Below the pieces are notes generated by a model. That model saw nothing but the letters and a program-made list of their open reading frames with translations. It was not told where the DNA came from and did no database searches. This document shows, piece by piece, positions 24,274 to 36,806 of a stretch of DNA of 64,000 bases (position 1 is the stretch's first letter; each line of letters begins with the position of its first letter). Source of the DNA: Nageia nagi (lineage: Eukaryota; Pinophyta). A program made the position numbers and the translations under genes. The stretch spans positions 51,336,001-51,400,000 of the forward strand of contig JBITNC010000001.1 of the NCBI GenBank assembly GCA_050084985.1, written 5' to 3'.

Positions 24274-24720
24274 TAAGCATAATGAAATTGAGTCTTGAAA
24301 TGACATTATGCTTGTAAAGGAAGTAAAGGTAAAGAGAAGAAAAATTTAATACTTCCTCGGTTTAGCTATAGAGCTACCAAAATCATTTAGGATTGATTAT
24401 GTGTATGTCCCCTCTTTGCCTTGGTTGTGAGATGTATTATCTTACATGAAGTACAATTAACCAAGAGAAAAGAATAAAACCTAAAAATATGAGGGACAAA
24501 ACACCAACTTCCAAGCATATATTTGATTGTAAACTCATAAAAGATATTGCAATGGTAGTAAGAGTAAACATCATAATATTTCATTGCAAATGATATAGCA
24601 ATAATGGACCAAGGATAAAATTAATAAAATATGCATCCATCATCTTGAGAACACTAAATACAAAAATACTTAATATTTTATTCTTAGATTCATACATAAG
24701 AAATCATGATAAAGGTGTAT
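24274..24720. other. Unassigned interval
   Basis: No readable gene. By position it would be internal sequence of the minus-strand LTR element whose tract is at 24260-24273. Confidence 0.35.
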
Positions 24721-25095
24721 CCACATCATCATGGGCTACATATCCCATTCTTATATGGAACACCTGCAATCAAAACCATATATGATAACATCATCATGAA
24801 GTACATACCCCATTCTTAGATGAATCATATAAAATAGCATGTTGATGGTTAGTTGAGACCCAACCAAAAAAGGTGACTCTAAGATATGGTTGGTTTGTAT
24901 ATTTCCCAACCATGTATGTGATACACCATTCATATTCATGAGGTACATGCCCCATTCTTATATGTAGACATGCTATGCTATCATCATCATGAGGTGCATA
25001 CCCCATTGTTAAATGTCATGGTTAGTTAAGACCCAACCAACAAAGGTGACTCCACAATGATTGGTTTGAATATTTCCCAATCATGCATATGATTA
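24720..25095. repeat. Complex tandem repeat
   Basis: A block like ATGAGGTACATACCCCATTC occurs near 24730, 24795, 24937 and 24990. A second block (TTAGTTGAGACCCAACCAA with GGTGACTC and TTTCCCAACCATG) occurs twice, near 24850 and 25020. Units of about 60 and 150-170 bp are interleaved. Confidence 0.7.
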
Positions 25096-25700
25096 AATCC
25101 AAAGTATAGATAAGAATAGAAATACTTCATATATCTTACCCACTATGCTAATTTGTGTTAATTTAGTATGATTTATGACTTTGTATCCCTACATCTACTC
25201 TAGCTTCAATGCTAGTGCTAGAGAAAATGAACTATACATTGGTGCTAATGTAATTGCATTATGTAATATGATTTATTAATTTGAAAAATATGTTTTTGTA
25301 CCTAATAGATGTTGATATAGTTTTAAATCTTATGACAAACAGGTCAAACCTAAGAACAAACATTTAGGGAACACATCATTCTTTGATTGGATGTCCATTC
25401 ATTCTTGTAAAAATATCATTTTCCAATACATGTTAGTCCTATATTAGATTTTAGACCACATTCATATGGAGGGTCCATGATTTCCAAGGTAAGGAAGAAG
25501 GTGTTGGTGGCTAGCATGGGTACTAATATTAGCGCAAATGTTAAGGTACATAATGAATTTGGTCTTTGAATTTTGGAGTAATGACTTTGATTGACAAGAT
25601 AAGAGGAAAAGTTATATTTTAATAAGTATTGTGGTACAAGGTGGCTATCATTTACCATATTACTTGTTAAATGTGTTCTAATTTAGATTTTAAATAGGCC
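25095..25700. other. Unassigned interval
   Basis: No protein family is recognised. It could hold upstream exons of the PMD pseudogene that follows. Confidence 0.35.
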
Positions 25701-25812
25701 AAATTGGGTTTATTTTCATATTCACTATTTGGCATTTAGAGCTCTAGTCCATGAGTAGAGTTGTGATACTAGAAGAGAGAATTTAAGTTCTTTCGATGAT
25801 TTGCATAGCAAG

Positions 25813-26173
25813 GTAAGTAGTTTGGCATGTGAATAGGATTGATTTGGGTTGATTTTGGTATTTTTAGCAAGAATTTTAATGTAATATTTTATTTCAAGAT
25901 GAAGATTACAAATCAAGAAAATCATTGGGCTTACCTACTTTTTCAAAATTGGGTTTGCACACATGTGGTAGGCATCTAGGATTGATACTTTTTTATTTTT
26001 ACTTGAATTTATAAGTTGAGGTGAAAATAGGAAAAATCAGCTAGATACCCTAATTTTAGTGTTGGGGTTGCTAAACATTTGTATTTAAAATAATAAAATA
26101 AATTTTTTATGTTGTGATTTAAATGATCTTTTCCAAATGAACTAATACATGCCTTTATCTTTTTTGATTTTAG
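25813..26173 (+). other. Candidate intron 1 of the PMD pseudogene
   Basis: Begins CAAG|GTAAGTAG and ends TTTTGATTTTAG|TG. It separates a short open stretch (FRALVHE, RRENLSSFDDLHSK) from the PMD exon. The boundaries are inferred from splice consensus only. Confidence 0.4.
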
Positions 26174-27331
26174 TGCTATCAATTCTTGATGGAATCTAAG
26201 CTTATGTTCCAAAGTTGGAAGAAGTGCATAGTTTGGTAGGATACACTTACAGATGATGATCTTGATGTATTAAGCCCTATGGGTATGGGGTACATTCTTC
26301 ACTCTCCATATGTTTGAGTTGATAAGGAATTACTCACAACCCTGATGGAGATATGGTTTGAGAGGAACAACACCTTTCATATGCCTACTAGTGAGATTAT
26401 TATCATTCCAAAAGGCATACATAGGATTCTATAATGTCTATAAAAGGGTATCCCATTTAATTTGAGGAGGGGATGATTGATGCATAATGTAAGCCTATTG
26501 AAAAGTGGCTAACTAGATTGGAGGAGTACCATGAGGGAAAGAAGGGTTCCTACCTTCATAATTCCTTTAAAGGTAAGATGAAGAAGTTTAGGAGGGTGTG
26601 GTTAATTATGGTCACTTGCATCGATAGTATTATGTATCCAAATAAGAATCACTAGGTGTTCCCACTTGGTTTGGTAAATGTAATGTACCAAATGACATAG
26701 GGTAATCAATATGCTTAGGATCCATACATCATAGCTCAAATCTATCATGATTTGTACAATTTAGTTATGGTGTAAAACTATGGGAAGAGGGTAGCAAACT
26801 CATTCATGCTTCAGTATTGCATATACAAACATATTATAATGGTTAAGTCAAAAGAAAATCCTATTCGCAACATAGCTCTTTATCATCCCACATAGTATCG
26901 ATGGGCTAGGATAGGAAAGATCACATGGGTGCATAAGACCATAAAGACATATCACAAGGTTATGGATGGGGAGATATAGGGCCCATGACCCTAATCTATT
27001 TGAGACTCCTCTTAAGTGGGAACTTGAATGGTACCCTCCCTAAGACCATAGTTTAGGGAGTGATATTACTAAGGTTAAGGCATTAGATGGGCCTTAATTC
27101 AATTAGGCATACCTAATATGATGGGCTGGAGCATGAAAAATGCCCTTGGTTTGTATGGCTTGGAGCATTTAGTGGAGGTGACTAAAGGTGAGGTGGATAA
27201 GGATGAGAAAGAGGAAGGTGAAGATGAGTAAGAATAGGAGGAAGATATACAGAAGGAGGAGTAGGGTGATTGGGATGTACCCATTGGGATTCACATTGTG
27301 AAGATCCAACATTAGCTCAAAAATGAATTGA

Positions 27332-27417
27332 GTAAGTGCACTTTTTTATGTACCTACAAGTTATTACTTTTAAAAAATAATATGACTAATTATGGATTCT
27401 TTGTTTTGATTTTGTAG
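27332..27417 (+). other. Candidate 86-bp intron 2 of the PMD pseudogene
   Basis: Donor A|GTAAGTGC and acceptor GATTTTGTAG|ATC. Removing it joins LKNEL to DQIKLDLDLKTMEI, giving one continuous amphipathic helix, which supports it as a real spliced intron. Confidence 0.5.
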
Positions 27418-27487
27418 ATCAAATAAAATTGGACCTAGACTTGAAAACGATGGAAATATAACAAGCTAAGGATGTATTAGCAAGTTT

Positions 27488-27500
27488 AAAGGAGGAGGTA
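27488..27500 (+). other. Polypurine tract before the right LTR-like arm
   Basis: AAAGGAGGAGGTA lies three bases before TGTAATGC. It also overlaps the LKEEV codons of the PMD tail, so chance resemblance is possible. Confidence 0.5.
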
Positions 27501-27503
27501 GCT

Positions 27504-28757
27504 TGTAATGCTTCACCTATTCCCGAATTCATAAAACCTTAAAATTTTAGACCTATTTTTTAATTTAATTTAAACACTCAAATGGTCTAGAAATGGAAAA
27601 GGTGATCCATATGAGCATGTCAACACTATTAGGTAGTCAACACCCACATGGTAAGATTGATTGAATCTAGATTAACCAACCTTGATCACAATCTTTTTGA
27701 TGTTCACTTCGCAAAGCTCACCTCATTGAAAGATATCATATAAGTGATCCCACCATTCCCATCCATAAACCATGCAATGGAAATTCTATTCATAATGCTA
27801 TGATTTTCTACTTAGGGCCTATATCACCCAAGAGAATGCTTATCTATAAGGTTTTGCATCTTTCCCCAATAGATACCCTTCGATTCATAGGTGTAGATAA
27901 ATTATCCTAGGAAATCCTCCATACAAAATAAGTAAGCATCATCACCTATGGAACAATCTTCATACTTCTTTTTGCTTAACCGTAGGTAGTATGAGATACT
28001 AGCCTACCCATATCTATCTGCTAGGCTCACCATGATGTCCAAGATCCTCATGTCCATATCTTGGGGAGCCATGGATATTAGAATAATATCCTCAAAAGGT
28101 TTGTATAGTTTAATAAATTTAATAATAAGATTATAAAGTAAAACTATCCCCACACTAACGTCCCTAGGGATAATTGATCCCAGACCAATTATTAATTTTT
28201 TAGATCTCATGCTTGAATCAAGTTGTAGGATGTTCTTACAATCTAGTTAATTGCAAATAAACCACTTTTTTACATTATTAATCATTTTGTATAAACAAAA
28301 GTAAAAATTTCATCAAACATGCACATGAAGATTCAAACAAGCTTATTCATGAAGCCATCAAAGAATATTCAACAATACTTTACTATAAATATCCCATATG
28401 CATGATATGAAGGAAATAATCATATGTTAAAAGTACATAAAATGTTAGAGAATAATAAAAAACCTTGAGATGCTTCTAAAAGTGGTTACTCTTAGCAAGG
28501 TAATGCGGTGTAGAGTATAACATACTCAGGGAATATATTGTTGTTGTTGTCTAGCGAACTTACAAAAATAAGGATTTGACTAAGATTTCTATATTAGCAT
28601 CCTAATCATTTGTTCACCCTTAGTTCCCAATTCCTTACTTTGATTTTACTAGCTTGTTTACTATGTTTATCTATTCTTTTGATCAAATTCTAATTTTGGT
28701 TTGATGTCTCATTTATCTTTTATTCCTTCTAGGATTTTAAGTTATTAGTTAGCTTTC
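27504..28757 (+). repeat. LTR-like arm, right copy
   Basis: Begins TGTAATGCTTCACCTATT and matches 20004-21312 in inverted orientation. With the polypurine tract and the PMD frame just upstream, it reads best as the 3' LTR of a plus-strand element. No 5' LTR in direct orientation was found. Confidence 0.68.
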
Positions 28758-30400
28758 TTTATAGGATCACCTAAACCCTAACATTTTATTTAAACTTGAT
28801 TTGTGTACCGAAACATTACCATCTTATTCAAATCACTCCAAATTTATGTAGGTAAATAATGCCTTTTTTATTTTTATATTTCGTGGATGTATATCTACTC
28901 AAACATAATACCATCATTTCATTATCATAATGAGTTATTAAATATTCATTTTGCCCTAATTCTTTCATTTATTTTCTCTAGGGTGATGGGCTTTCACTAT
29001 CAAGATATCCATGTTCCATAATATGATTCCTTAATTCATAATAGTCATATTGTAATTAGGTTATGGAATCTTTTATAATTTTTACTATGTGTTTTGAATT
29101 AAATAAACTTATAAGAGCATAATAGGGTTCTTGTATCATTATTTATTTAACCTTTCAAGACATCATTTATTTCAAAAGAGTCTTATAAGTTTATTATATC
29201 AATGAGCATATACATTTGATGAAATAAAACATACTTGGATTTATCATAGATATCTTACATATTTCTCAAGGTCACAAGGATTTTCTATTATTTCAATTGG
29301 GTATCCAAGGGATTATGGCATTATCCCATGTTCTACCCCTTATAATTATGTACCCTAACTGGTACAAAAGTCATAGTATACATTGAGTATTTCATAAACT
29401 ACATAAGATACATTAAATTCATAACATGTAGAGTCTAAATCCATGTAGAAATATAGCATAGAAGGTCTTTGATTTGTCCTCATCCACTTGGTGTATCTTC
29501 TTGACATCTCCATCTTGCACTTTCATCCCAAGGAACTAAGATTCATTTGATATAAGTAATAGGAAAGGTTGTAGAGTTGTTTGAGGATTAGTACAACTCT
29601 TTTCATAATGCAATGCATCCTATTCCATATGCAAATATCTCATTTCATTCCATCATACAAATTCATTCAAGAAACCACTACTCCATTTTTGATCTCAGGA
29701 GGTTTTATGTTCTTATTGGAACTACCTCCCTTCCTCGATCGTGGAGCATTCCAACTTTAATTTCAACTCAAAACTAAATTCGATTTTATGCAATAGTTCA
29801 ACTCAAAATAATAAAAGTACTCCACATTGATATCGATATGATTTAAGTCTTATTAAAGACTACCTATGTTCATTGAGCATGGAGTCAGACAATAACAAGG
29901 TAAAATCAAGGATCATCATACACATCATAAAATATTTTTGCACATAAGTTCCAATTTATCTCAAAAGATAATGGTATAATATCCATTCTAATTTCTATAA
30001 TAATTGCCTAACAATGTCAACCAAACTCATTAAATATTTTCACAGTTTTAATTATAAACTTCCTCATACACATCAATTAAATTCGAGGAACAATTCATGT
30101 AGTTTTCTAATATTAATTGTCAAGAAGTAAAATTTATTACCTTTTCTAATAATACCATAAATCTTGTCTATCTAAGGTATTTAATAACCTCATCAAACTG
30201 ACTTTAGGGTCTATTCCTAAGTATAATCATATACATTTAATTAAATTGTATCCATGGCATCTAATGTCCATTTAAATTGTAATTATTTCATGTTTATAAG
30301 AAAAGTAATAAACATAATCCTTAATATGGTATGTATAGGGTTTGTATTGTTTAAATTATGGCGACAAAATCTATCTCCTTTGCAATATAAAAAAAAAAAA
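28757..30400. other. Unassigned AT-rich interval
   Basis: No gene is seen. The stretch 29815-29900 is a diverged inverted copy of the repeat at 13197-13273. A homopolymer A run lies at 30390-30399. Confidence 0.4.
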
Positions 30401-31850
30401 TCTAAAATAGCTATCAAATAAATGTAGGAAAATTTCATAGTTCTAAACGTGCCCTTCATACGGATTATGGCATTTTAAGAAGCGACAAAGAAAATAAAGA
30501 GTGACTCCTTTAAAATCCATTCTATTTTATTTGGTTGTTGATCGAGGAAATAGTCTAAGTATTATGACTGCTTTGAAAATCACCAGCGAACAACATCTAA
30601 CTATACGCAATGACCTTTAAACTTTCTCAAATTATATTGTTTTACTAGGAATCTAGGAAAATATCTCATATTTATGCCTTCCATGCCATCCGAGGAGAGA
30701 AAGATTACTAATATGGATTAAGAAAAATAAAGTTTAATTGTATGGATGAGGATAATGGGAGTTTACACTATGAGTTCGAGTCTGGATTCAGACGCGGATG
30801 AACCTGCATGGAAGGTGATTGCTATCACAACTAGATTAGTTTCACAGTCTCATTTAGTAGATATAGACCATAGTTTAGTGGGAAAATGACCAAACAAACT
30901 CATATCAGATTTCATACGGACATCTAATGGAATTTGACCCCAATGTAGAGCAGGTCAGATTTGCAGACAATATTTATCTACAATACAGGCTTCGATCATA
31001 AGCGCACGCTACCAGATAGGCTCATATCAAATTTAATGTATCCTTTATCTTATTATGTTAACTATGTCTCTTGACTTAGAGAGAACAACCAACTACTTGC
31101 TCCTATATCTTGGATTAGGATGTTGGGCATTTGTTCCAAGGTCACCTCTTTTTAGTGATGTCCTACCGACTCAAACTTCTATTGACTGATTTGGATATAT
31201 GAACGTAACTGGGTTTGAATGGTTTATCGCCCTACTATCATCATTTGAGGTACGATCAACACTAACCATTATTATATAGAGCATCCTAGGAATCAAAAAA
31301 TATTCTCCTATAAAGGTTTATTGTCTGTAGCAAATACCGAAGGCCGCTGGGTCGGAGGCATTTGATAGAACTATTATACCAGTAAAATGGATATTTTTCT
31401 TTTACTTGAAATAATGATGGCATTCCAGAGAAACTGAATGATATAGTTTACTATCACACAATCCATTATCAGAGATATCCGGGTATCTAGAACCTTTCGA
31501 ATAGGTACATATTCGCTTATTTAGTCCCATTCTCTGCCCAGTATTATCGCTTGTTGGTTCTGAACGTTATGAAAGGAGATGAAGGAAGTTTGTGAGCTTT
31601 ACTCAACGACTGGCTTTGAAGAGCGGAAGCGATCCTCAAAAATTAATCCTACGATAGGTTGTAATATTAATTCATTTTAACCCAAAATACACAAGTCATA
31701 TATTCGAGAATGTTATCAACAATCAGAGACATGCACCGTTGGAGAGGGAAAAATAATTTTAGCATGAATATACTTTCATGTTCACCATTACTCTTCCGTG
31801 GGGAGCATAAAGGGAGAGATGTAGCTACAGGTTCTACTTCCCAACCTTGT
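30400..31850. other. CpG-retaining segment without coding signal
   Basis: By my count there are about 33 CpG in roughly 1.44 kb, against about 9 in the preceding 1.84 kb. Examples are GACGCGG near 30790, AAGCGCACGC near 31000 and GAGCGGAAGCGATCC near 31621. No frame of note is present. It may be low-copy, less methylated or more recently arrived DNA. Confidence 0.5.
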
Positions 31851-32089
31851 CAAATACAAGGAGAGATTTAAAATTTTAAAATCCAATTCACAAGTAGAAA
31901 ATTCAATACTTTCCCAAAACCAATGACCAATATTTATCTAAGCATCACTGAAACAATACAACAAGAAAACTTGATTGAAGTTTGGTTCGACCTTAGCCAA
32001 ATAGGTAGCCGGTCTGAAAATAATAGGTTTGGATGGATATTATAATAAAGCAGGGAAGAGACTTGGGATGTAGATTCGTAGTATACATC

Positions 32090-32700
32090 ATATGATATGA
32101 AATGATTCAAATGCACCATATATAATCACATGAAATGATATGAAGCATCTAAGTTATTTGTGTGGTAAAATTTATGAATAATATTGAAGTTTAATGGTGA
32201 TATATGAGTTTGTAAAATGTAGTTAGCCTTGACTTACTTAATTCATGATGTTTTGAACAGTTTTTCTTGGGGTAAAGACACCCAACATTTATAGTGCAAG
32301 TAAATATACATAGCATTTATATCTCTAGGTTGAAGAATTAAGTATTACAAGCATGTTTTTATCAACTTATCACTTTTGGAATGGTTTTTTATACTTTATG
32401 TTTCATCATGTAGCCAATTTTACACCTAATAAATGCATTTTCTTATAAGTCTCTAAAATCTTCCATTTTATGTATATCCTATGATCTAGGATTAATCATT
32501 ATACGTACATTGTTTACCTTCTTTGCCATGCATGTTATCTTGAGGGATCCTTGAACTTTAGTACCAAAATACCATAAACCTATCTAAAAGTGGTAAGTTG
32601 GCAGATGCTAGCCAAACATAGAATAAACATGTGGTTACCAAGAACATACCATAAATGAAAAGAATGGAACATGTTGTGGGCTCCTTCACTGCATGGCTTG
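32090..32700 (+). pseudogene. PPR E-domain-like fragment and flank
   Basis: The stretch at 32225-32260 (TTAATTCATGATGTTTTGAA) matches the PPR-array flanks at 43455, 57310 and 58610. At 32490-32580 the frame gives HYTYIVYLLCHACYLEGSLN, a degraded form of HYTCMVDLLGRAGYLEEAL, the start of the E domain that ends PLS-class PPR proteins. It is an outlying piece of the same PPR-derived family. Confidence 0.6.
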
Positions 32701-32716
32701 TATCAGAACTTTATTT

Positions 32717-33330
32717 ACAAATAAATTATGACATGGGATATGAAATGATTTAAATACACCATGTGATCTAAAAATTAGCTTGAATAAAGAAACTAATTGT
32801 TCAACCCATAAATTTTTCAAGTGTTAAAAATCAGTCCGAAAGTGATAAGTTTCCAAAATCATACTAGCCAAATACAAAAAAAATGTGGTTACCTGCAAGT
32901 GCATATAGTGTTGTATATATAGATGAAAGCAATAGAACATGTTGCAAGACCCTTCATTGCATGGTCTATATCAAAACATTTTTACAAATAAATTATGACA
33001 TGTGATCTGAAATAATTTAAATACATCATATGATCCAAAAACTAGCTTGGATAATGACACAAATTATTCAACCCAAAAACTTTCCAAGTGTTAAAATCTA
33101 GACCAAAAGTGGTAAGTTACCAAAAATATGCTTGTAATACTTAGTCAAACACATTTGAACATATATGTACAATATATTTAAATAATTTGAGCATAAATTT
33201 CAAGCATATAATTTGAATCTTATTGTGCTTATATTTAAGTGATTACATATGATATGAAATATCTTAAATACACCATATGATCCAAAAACTGCCATGGAGA
33301 AGTAAAGAAAATGTTCAACCCAAAATTTTT
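32717..33330 (+). repeat. Tandem repeat, about 265 bp, 2.5 units
   Basis: Units begin ACAAATAAATTATGACATG at 32717 and 32984, with a partial third near 33244. A shared core GATATGAAATGATTTAAATA also occurs once upstream, near 32094. Confidence 0.72.
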
Positions 33331-33479
33331 TTAGCATCATAAACCAGTCCAAAAATGGTAAGTTGACCAAACAATTTTTTTCTTATACAAGCTACCGATA
33401 GTCTTACTTCCAAAAATATACCCTTTACATCCTTACACACATATTCAATATTGCATCATTTGTGTTATCAACTTAAGCA

Positions 33480-36400
33480 ATTTCAAGTTCAACAAAATTT
33501 GTTCCTCCAAAGACATCTAGCTCGTATGCTTCAATGTCTTTGATCCCTCTTGGAGGCGATATGAGAGCCACATACCAAATGCTTTCAATTGAGTCCTATA
33601 TATAAAAAATATATTTGGCTTGCGATGCTAAAATATATGGATCTTCTTCTAGTCTATCCCCAACCTGTTATCTCCTCATGTTAACGATTATGTATCCTAT
33701 TTCATCAATTTTAATTATAATATTCTTATCAAGAACATTCACCTAATCATATTTGAACAAGGGGTATTCCCACCATAAGAAATTCAACAAAATGATTTCC
33801 TTAATAACAACATAATATGCGATTGTTTCAATAACCTAGTTTGTGTCTTTTATGCTTGATCTGTAACTGATAATTGCATCAACAAACATGCTGTTATTTT
33901 GAGTTTTTCTTTTTTCATCTATTTATTTGGTAATATATCTATAATTATTGATCAAATATCCTAAAAATATGGATACAGCTTGAATCAGACCATGTGATTA
34001 TGATTTTATTATATCATATTCATCATCATTATGTTGCAATTCATCTCCTTGAAATTAGAACAAAGACTAATAGTTTAAATATAATTTCAAAATATTACAT
34101 AATGATAATTACAAATATCAAATATTATATTCAAGTGAGCATAAGAACCTAATTTTGAAGGTAAGGGATGAATTCCTTATATGAGCTTTTCTCACTGCTG
34201 CTTCATCTCTCGCTACACGAGGGTTAGATTCTTAATATTCATCTTGTACTTCTTGATTTGGCATAAAGTTTATCAAGCATAGTTGAATCTAGTAATATTC
34301 AACCCTATATTATATACAATAATAATAAATAAATATGTACTTACTCTACTCAATGATGAAATTCATCCAAGTGCATGAGAATGCATTTATGGGCTTGCTT
34401 AAGAGAAATTTTATCCAAAGAAAAGACTTCACCATTAGACATTGGCCTCCCATCAACTATGGTTTCTTCTTTGTCATTCCCTACATTGTTGCATGAAAGG
34501 TGCTTCTAAAACCTCTCATGTAGTTTGCATAGAATGAAACAATTTTCTCGATAACATATCACTCAATAATACAACCTTTGGGCCTAGCTTGATTCTTTAC
34601 ATAGCTCTTATAAATCCCAATAAATATGAGAAAAAATAATTTCATTTTGGTGAGATAACGTAAAAAAAATAGAAAAAATGATGGTTTATGAAACTGATGA
34701 ATGCATACAAACCTCTTGAAAGGGTACATCCATCAAAATTGTACAAGTCCACATATATGTACCTCCTCCACCAAATGAATTATTAACTACACCATGATAT
34801 CAAAACATGAAGGGAGGAAGTACTTTTCTAGCAAACATAAGGTATCCTTCATATCTTTCTCTAACTTCACCAAGTTTTTGAAATCCACCACTTTTGCACA
34901 TAAATTAATATAGAATATGAATAACTTACAAATGGCCTTCGATACTGGCTTATCAAGAATATGTCATAGTGCTATCGAGAGAAGGTTTTGCATGAGAACA
35001 TGATAGTCGTATGATTTCAAACCAAGGAGTTCAAGATATTTCATAAAGATGTTTTTGCTAATAGTTGAACAATATCCTTCGGGTACTTTTATGTTGTAAA
35101 ATATTTTACAAAACCTTTATTTCTAAACCTTTGATAGATTTCAAGGTGCTACTAAAATATGCATCTTTCCATTATGGGTTTCTGCCCATAATGAACTCCT
35201 ACTCTTTAACTATTTTAAATCATTATGGCAATTTTTGTTATATTTTTTATTTGTATCAATACCTAACAATGTCCCAAATAGGCTTTCATAGATATTTTCC
35301 TCTATATACATCACATCCAAGTTGTGATAAACTAAAAGATCCTATTTATGGATAGAAACATCAAACTAAAATTATTCAACATTTGAAATACATAACAACA
35401 AATGCAGTTATTAAATTGCATGTCATACCTTCCAATACGATAGATCGAATAATATAGATTTCTTCTTCCATACTTTAATGCTATAATCATTATTCTTACT
35501 TTTCATTTTTTTTAATTACTTGACTCCCCCCAATTTCATAGGATATTTTGTACATTTTCTAGTATTTTAGTCCCAGGTAAACATAATGGTGCTTTATGCC
35601 ACTCTTACTCATTAATGAAACATGATTTTTTATGATGAAATGGATGATACATATAAAGAAATCTTGTATGTCCTATATAGATATTCTTTTTACTACATGG
35701 AAGTTATATTGAACAAGTGTTCTCCATGTATATTAGACATCCAAAGAATCCCTTTTTCATACATCTTACTAGGTTCCCATATGTAGGAAAATCATGACTG
35801 ACCCACATCATTATTTCCTTCATATTGAATCTAGTTTTTTGAAATGTATATAATGTTTCTACTCCATCAATCCATATTTTGAGCAAGTTACCAACCAATG
35901 ACTATAGATAAATATCAATATTGGTTCCTAGTTTTTGAGGGCTAGATATTTATAAGGTAAGCATTGAGTAATTTCTCTTCATCAACATCTATGGTGAAAG
36001 GTTGTATGTGAGCAATACAATAGGACAACAACAATAGTGAGAAATAAATTTGGTAAAAGGGTTGAATGCATAAATTGCCATTACAAGTTGTACATTGCAT
36101 GGATCTTTAGGAAATTCTAACCATATAAAATATATCTTTTGCCATGTCAAAGAGTCAATTGGATGTCGAATATTACCTTTCAAAATCTTATGCTATGATG
36201 CCACCTCATATTCTTCACAACCTCTTCATAGCTATAAGAAGAAAGCAACTCATTTTAGCCATGTCTAACAATGTTGAGAGAAACAAACATAAAAAATATA
36301 TTTTTATAATAAAATAATTTACCTATACATTCTCTGCAACATATCTAAAATGGAAAAATACCTCAACAACTTCATAGGAATCTTATTATTTCATTTGTTT

Positions 36401-36806
36401 TTTAAATAGTGATCGAATTTCCAACATGATTCACTATATTTTAGGCAAGTTTTAAGATCTTCATATTCTTTCCAATATAAAATACAATCATTTTTGCATG
36501 CATGTATCATTACATAATCTAACCCTAATGGATTCAATATTTTCTTCATAGCATATGAGGAATCTATAATTGTATTACCAATTGGAAGTATTTCTCTTAG
36601 CAATTATAATAAATTAAAAATAATTTTGTGTGAATAACTATGTTTATCTTTGAGATGATATAATTTAGCTATTATTGATAAAGTTGTGTACTTTTTAAAA
36701 CCTAGGTATAATGGTTGTTTGTTAGCATCTTAGACCAACCTATAGAATTCATCATGAGGATATTTGAATTCGACATCATTATCTTGTAGTTATTATACAC
36801 TCTTTA
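33480..36806 (-). pseudogene. CACTA transposase (TNPD-like) pseudogene, main part
   Basis: In minus-strand order: FKKYTTLSIIAKLYHLK (about 36680), LREILPIGN and NDCILYWKEYEDL (36600-36440), GNIRHPIDSLTWQ with AIYAFNPF (36180-36060), WIDGVETLYTFQK then WVSHDFPTYGNL (35880-35770), degraded HNLDVMHIEKN-like sequence (about 35310), QFQWMYPFKRF-like sequence (about 34720), KSYVKNQARPKGCIIE (about 34600), and a final DUF4216-like ASQIYFLYIGLN (about 33600). This is the Transposase_21 - DUF4218 - DUF4216 order of En/Spm transposases. The Asp expected in SDGFNPF reads otherwise. Many stops and frameshifts are present. Confidence 0.87.

Larger units (their letters stand above)
25700..27503 (+). pseudogene. 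Plant-mobile-domain (PMD) protein pseudogene
   Basis: At about 26280-26460 the plus strand reads GYILHSPYV*VDKELLTTLM, then EIWFERNNTFHMPTSEIIII, then a GIHRIL block ending KGIPFNL. This is the core of the aminotransferase-like plant mobile domain (L-E-W-xxx-NTFH-P-GE-TITL-D-xRIL-LPI-G-P). Further conserved-looking stretches follow (LHNSFKGKMKKFRRVW near 26560, YRWARIGKITWVHKT near 26905), then an acidic segment (about 27175-27260) and a coiled-coil-like tail LKTMEI*QAKDVLASLKEEV (about 27440-27500). Two intron-like breaks are visible. Stops and frame changes make it non-functional. PMD proteins occur both as host genes (MAIN/MAIL1) and in transposons; the adjoining polypurine tract and LTR-like arm favour a transposon. 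Confidence 0.7.

Noticed and set aside
24720-25095. Possible CRISPR-like array
   Set aside because: Repeats are of mixed length, diverged, and lack uniform spacers; the context is a plant nuclear genome.
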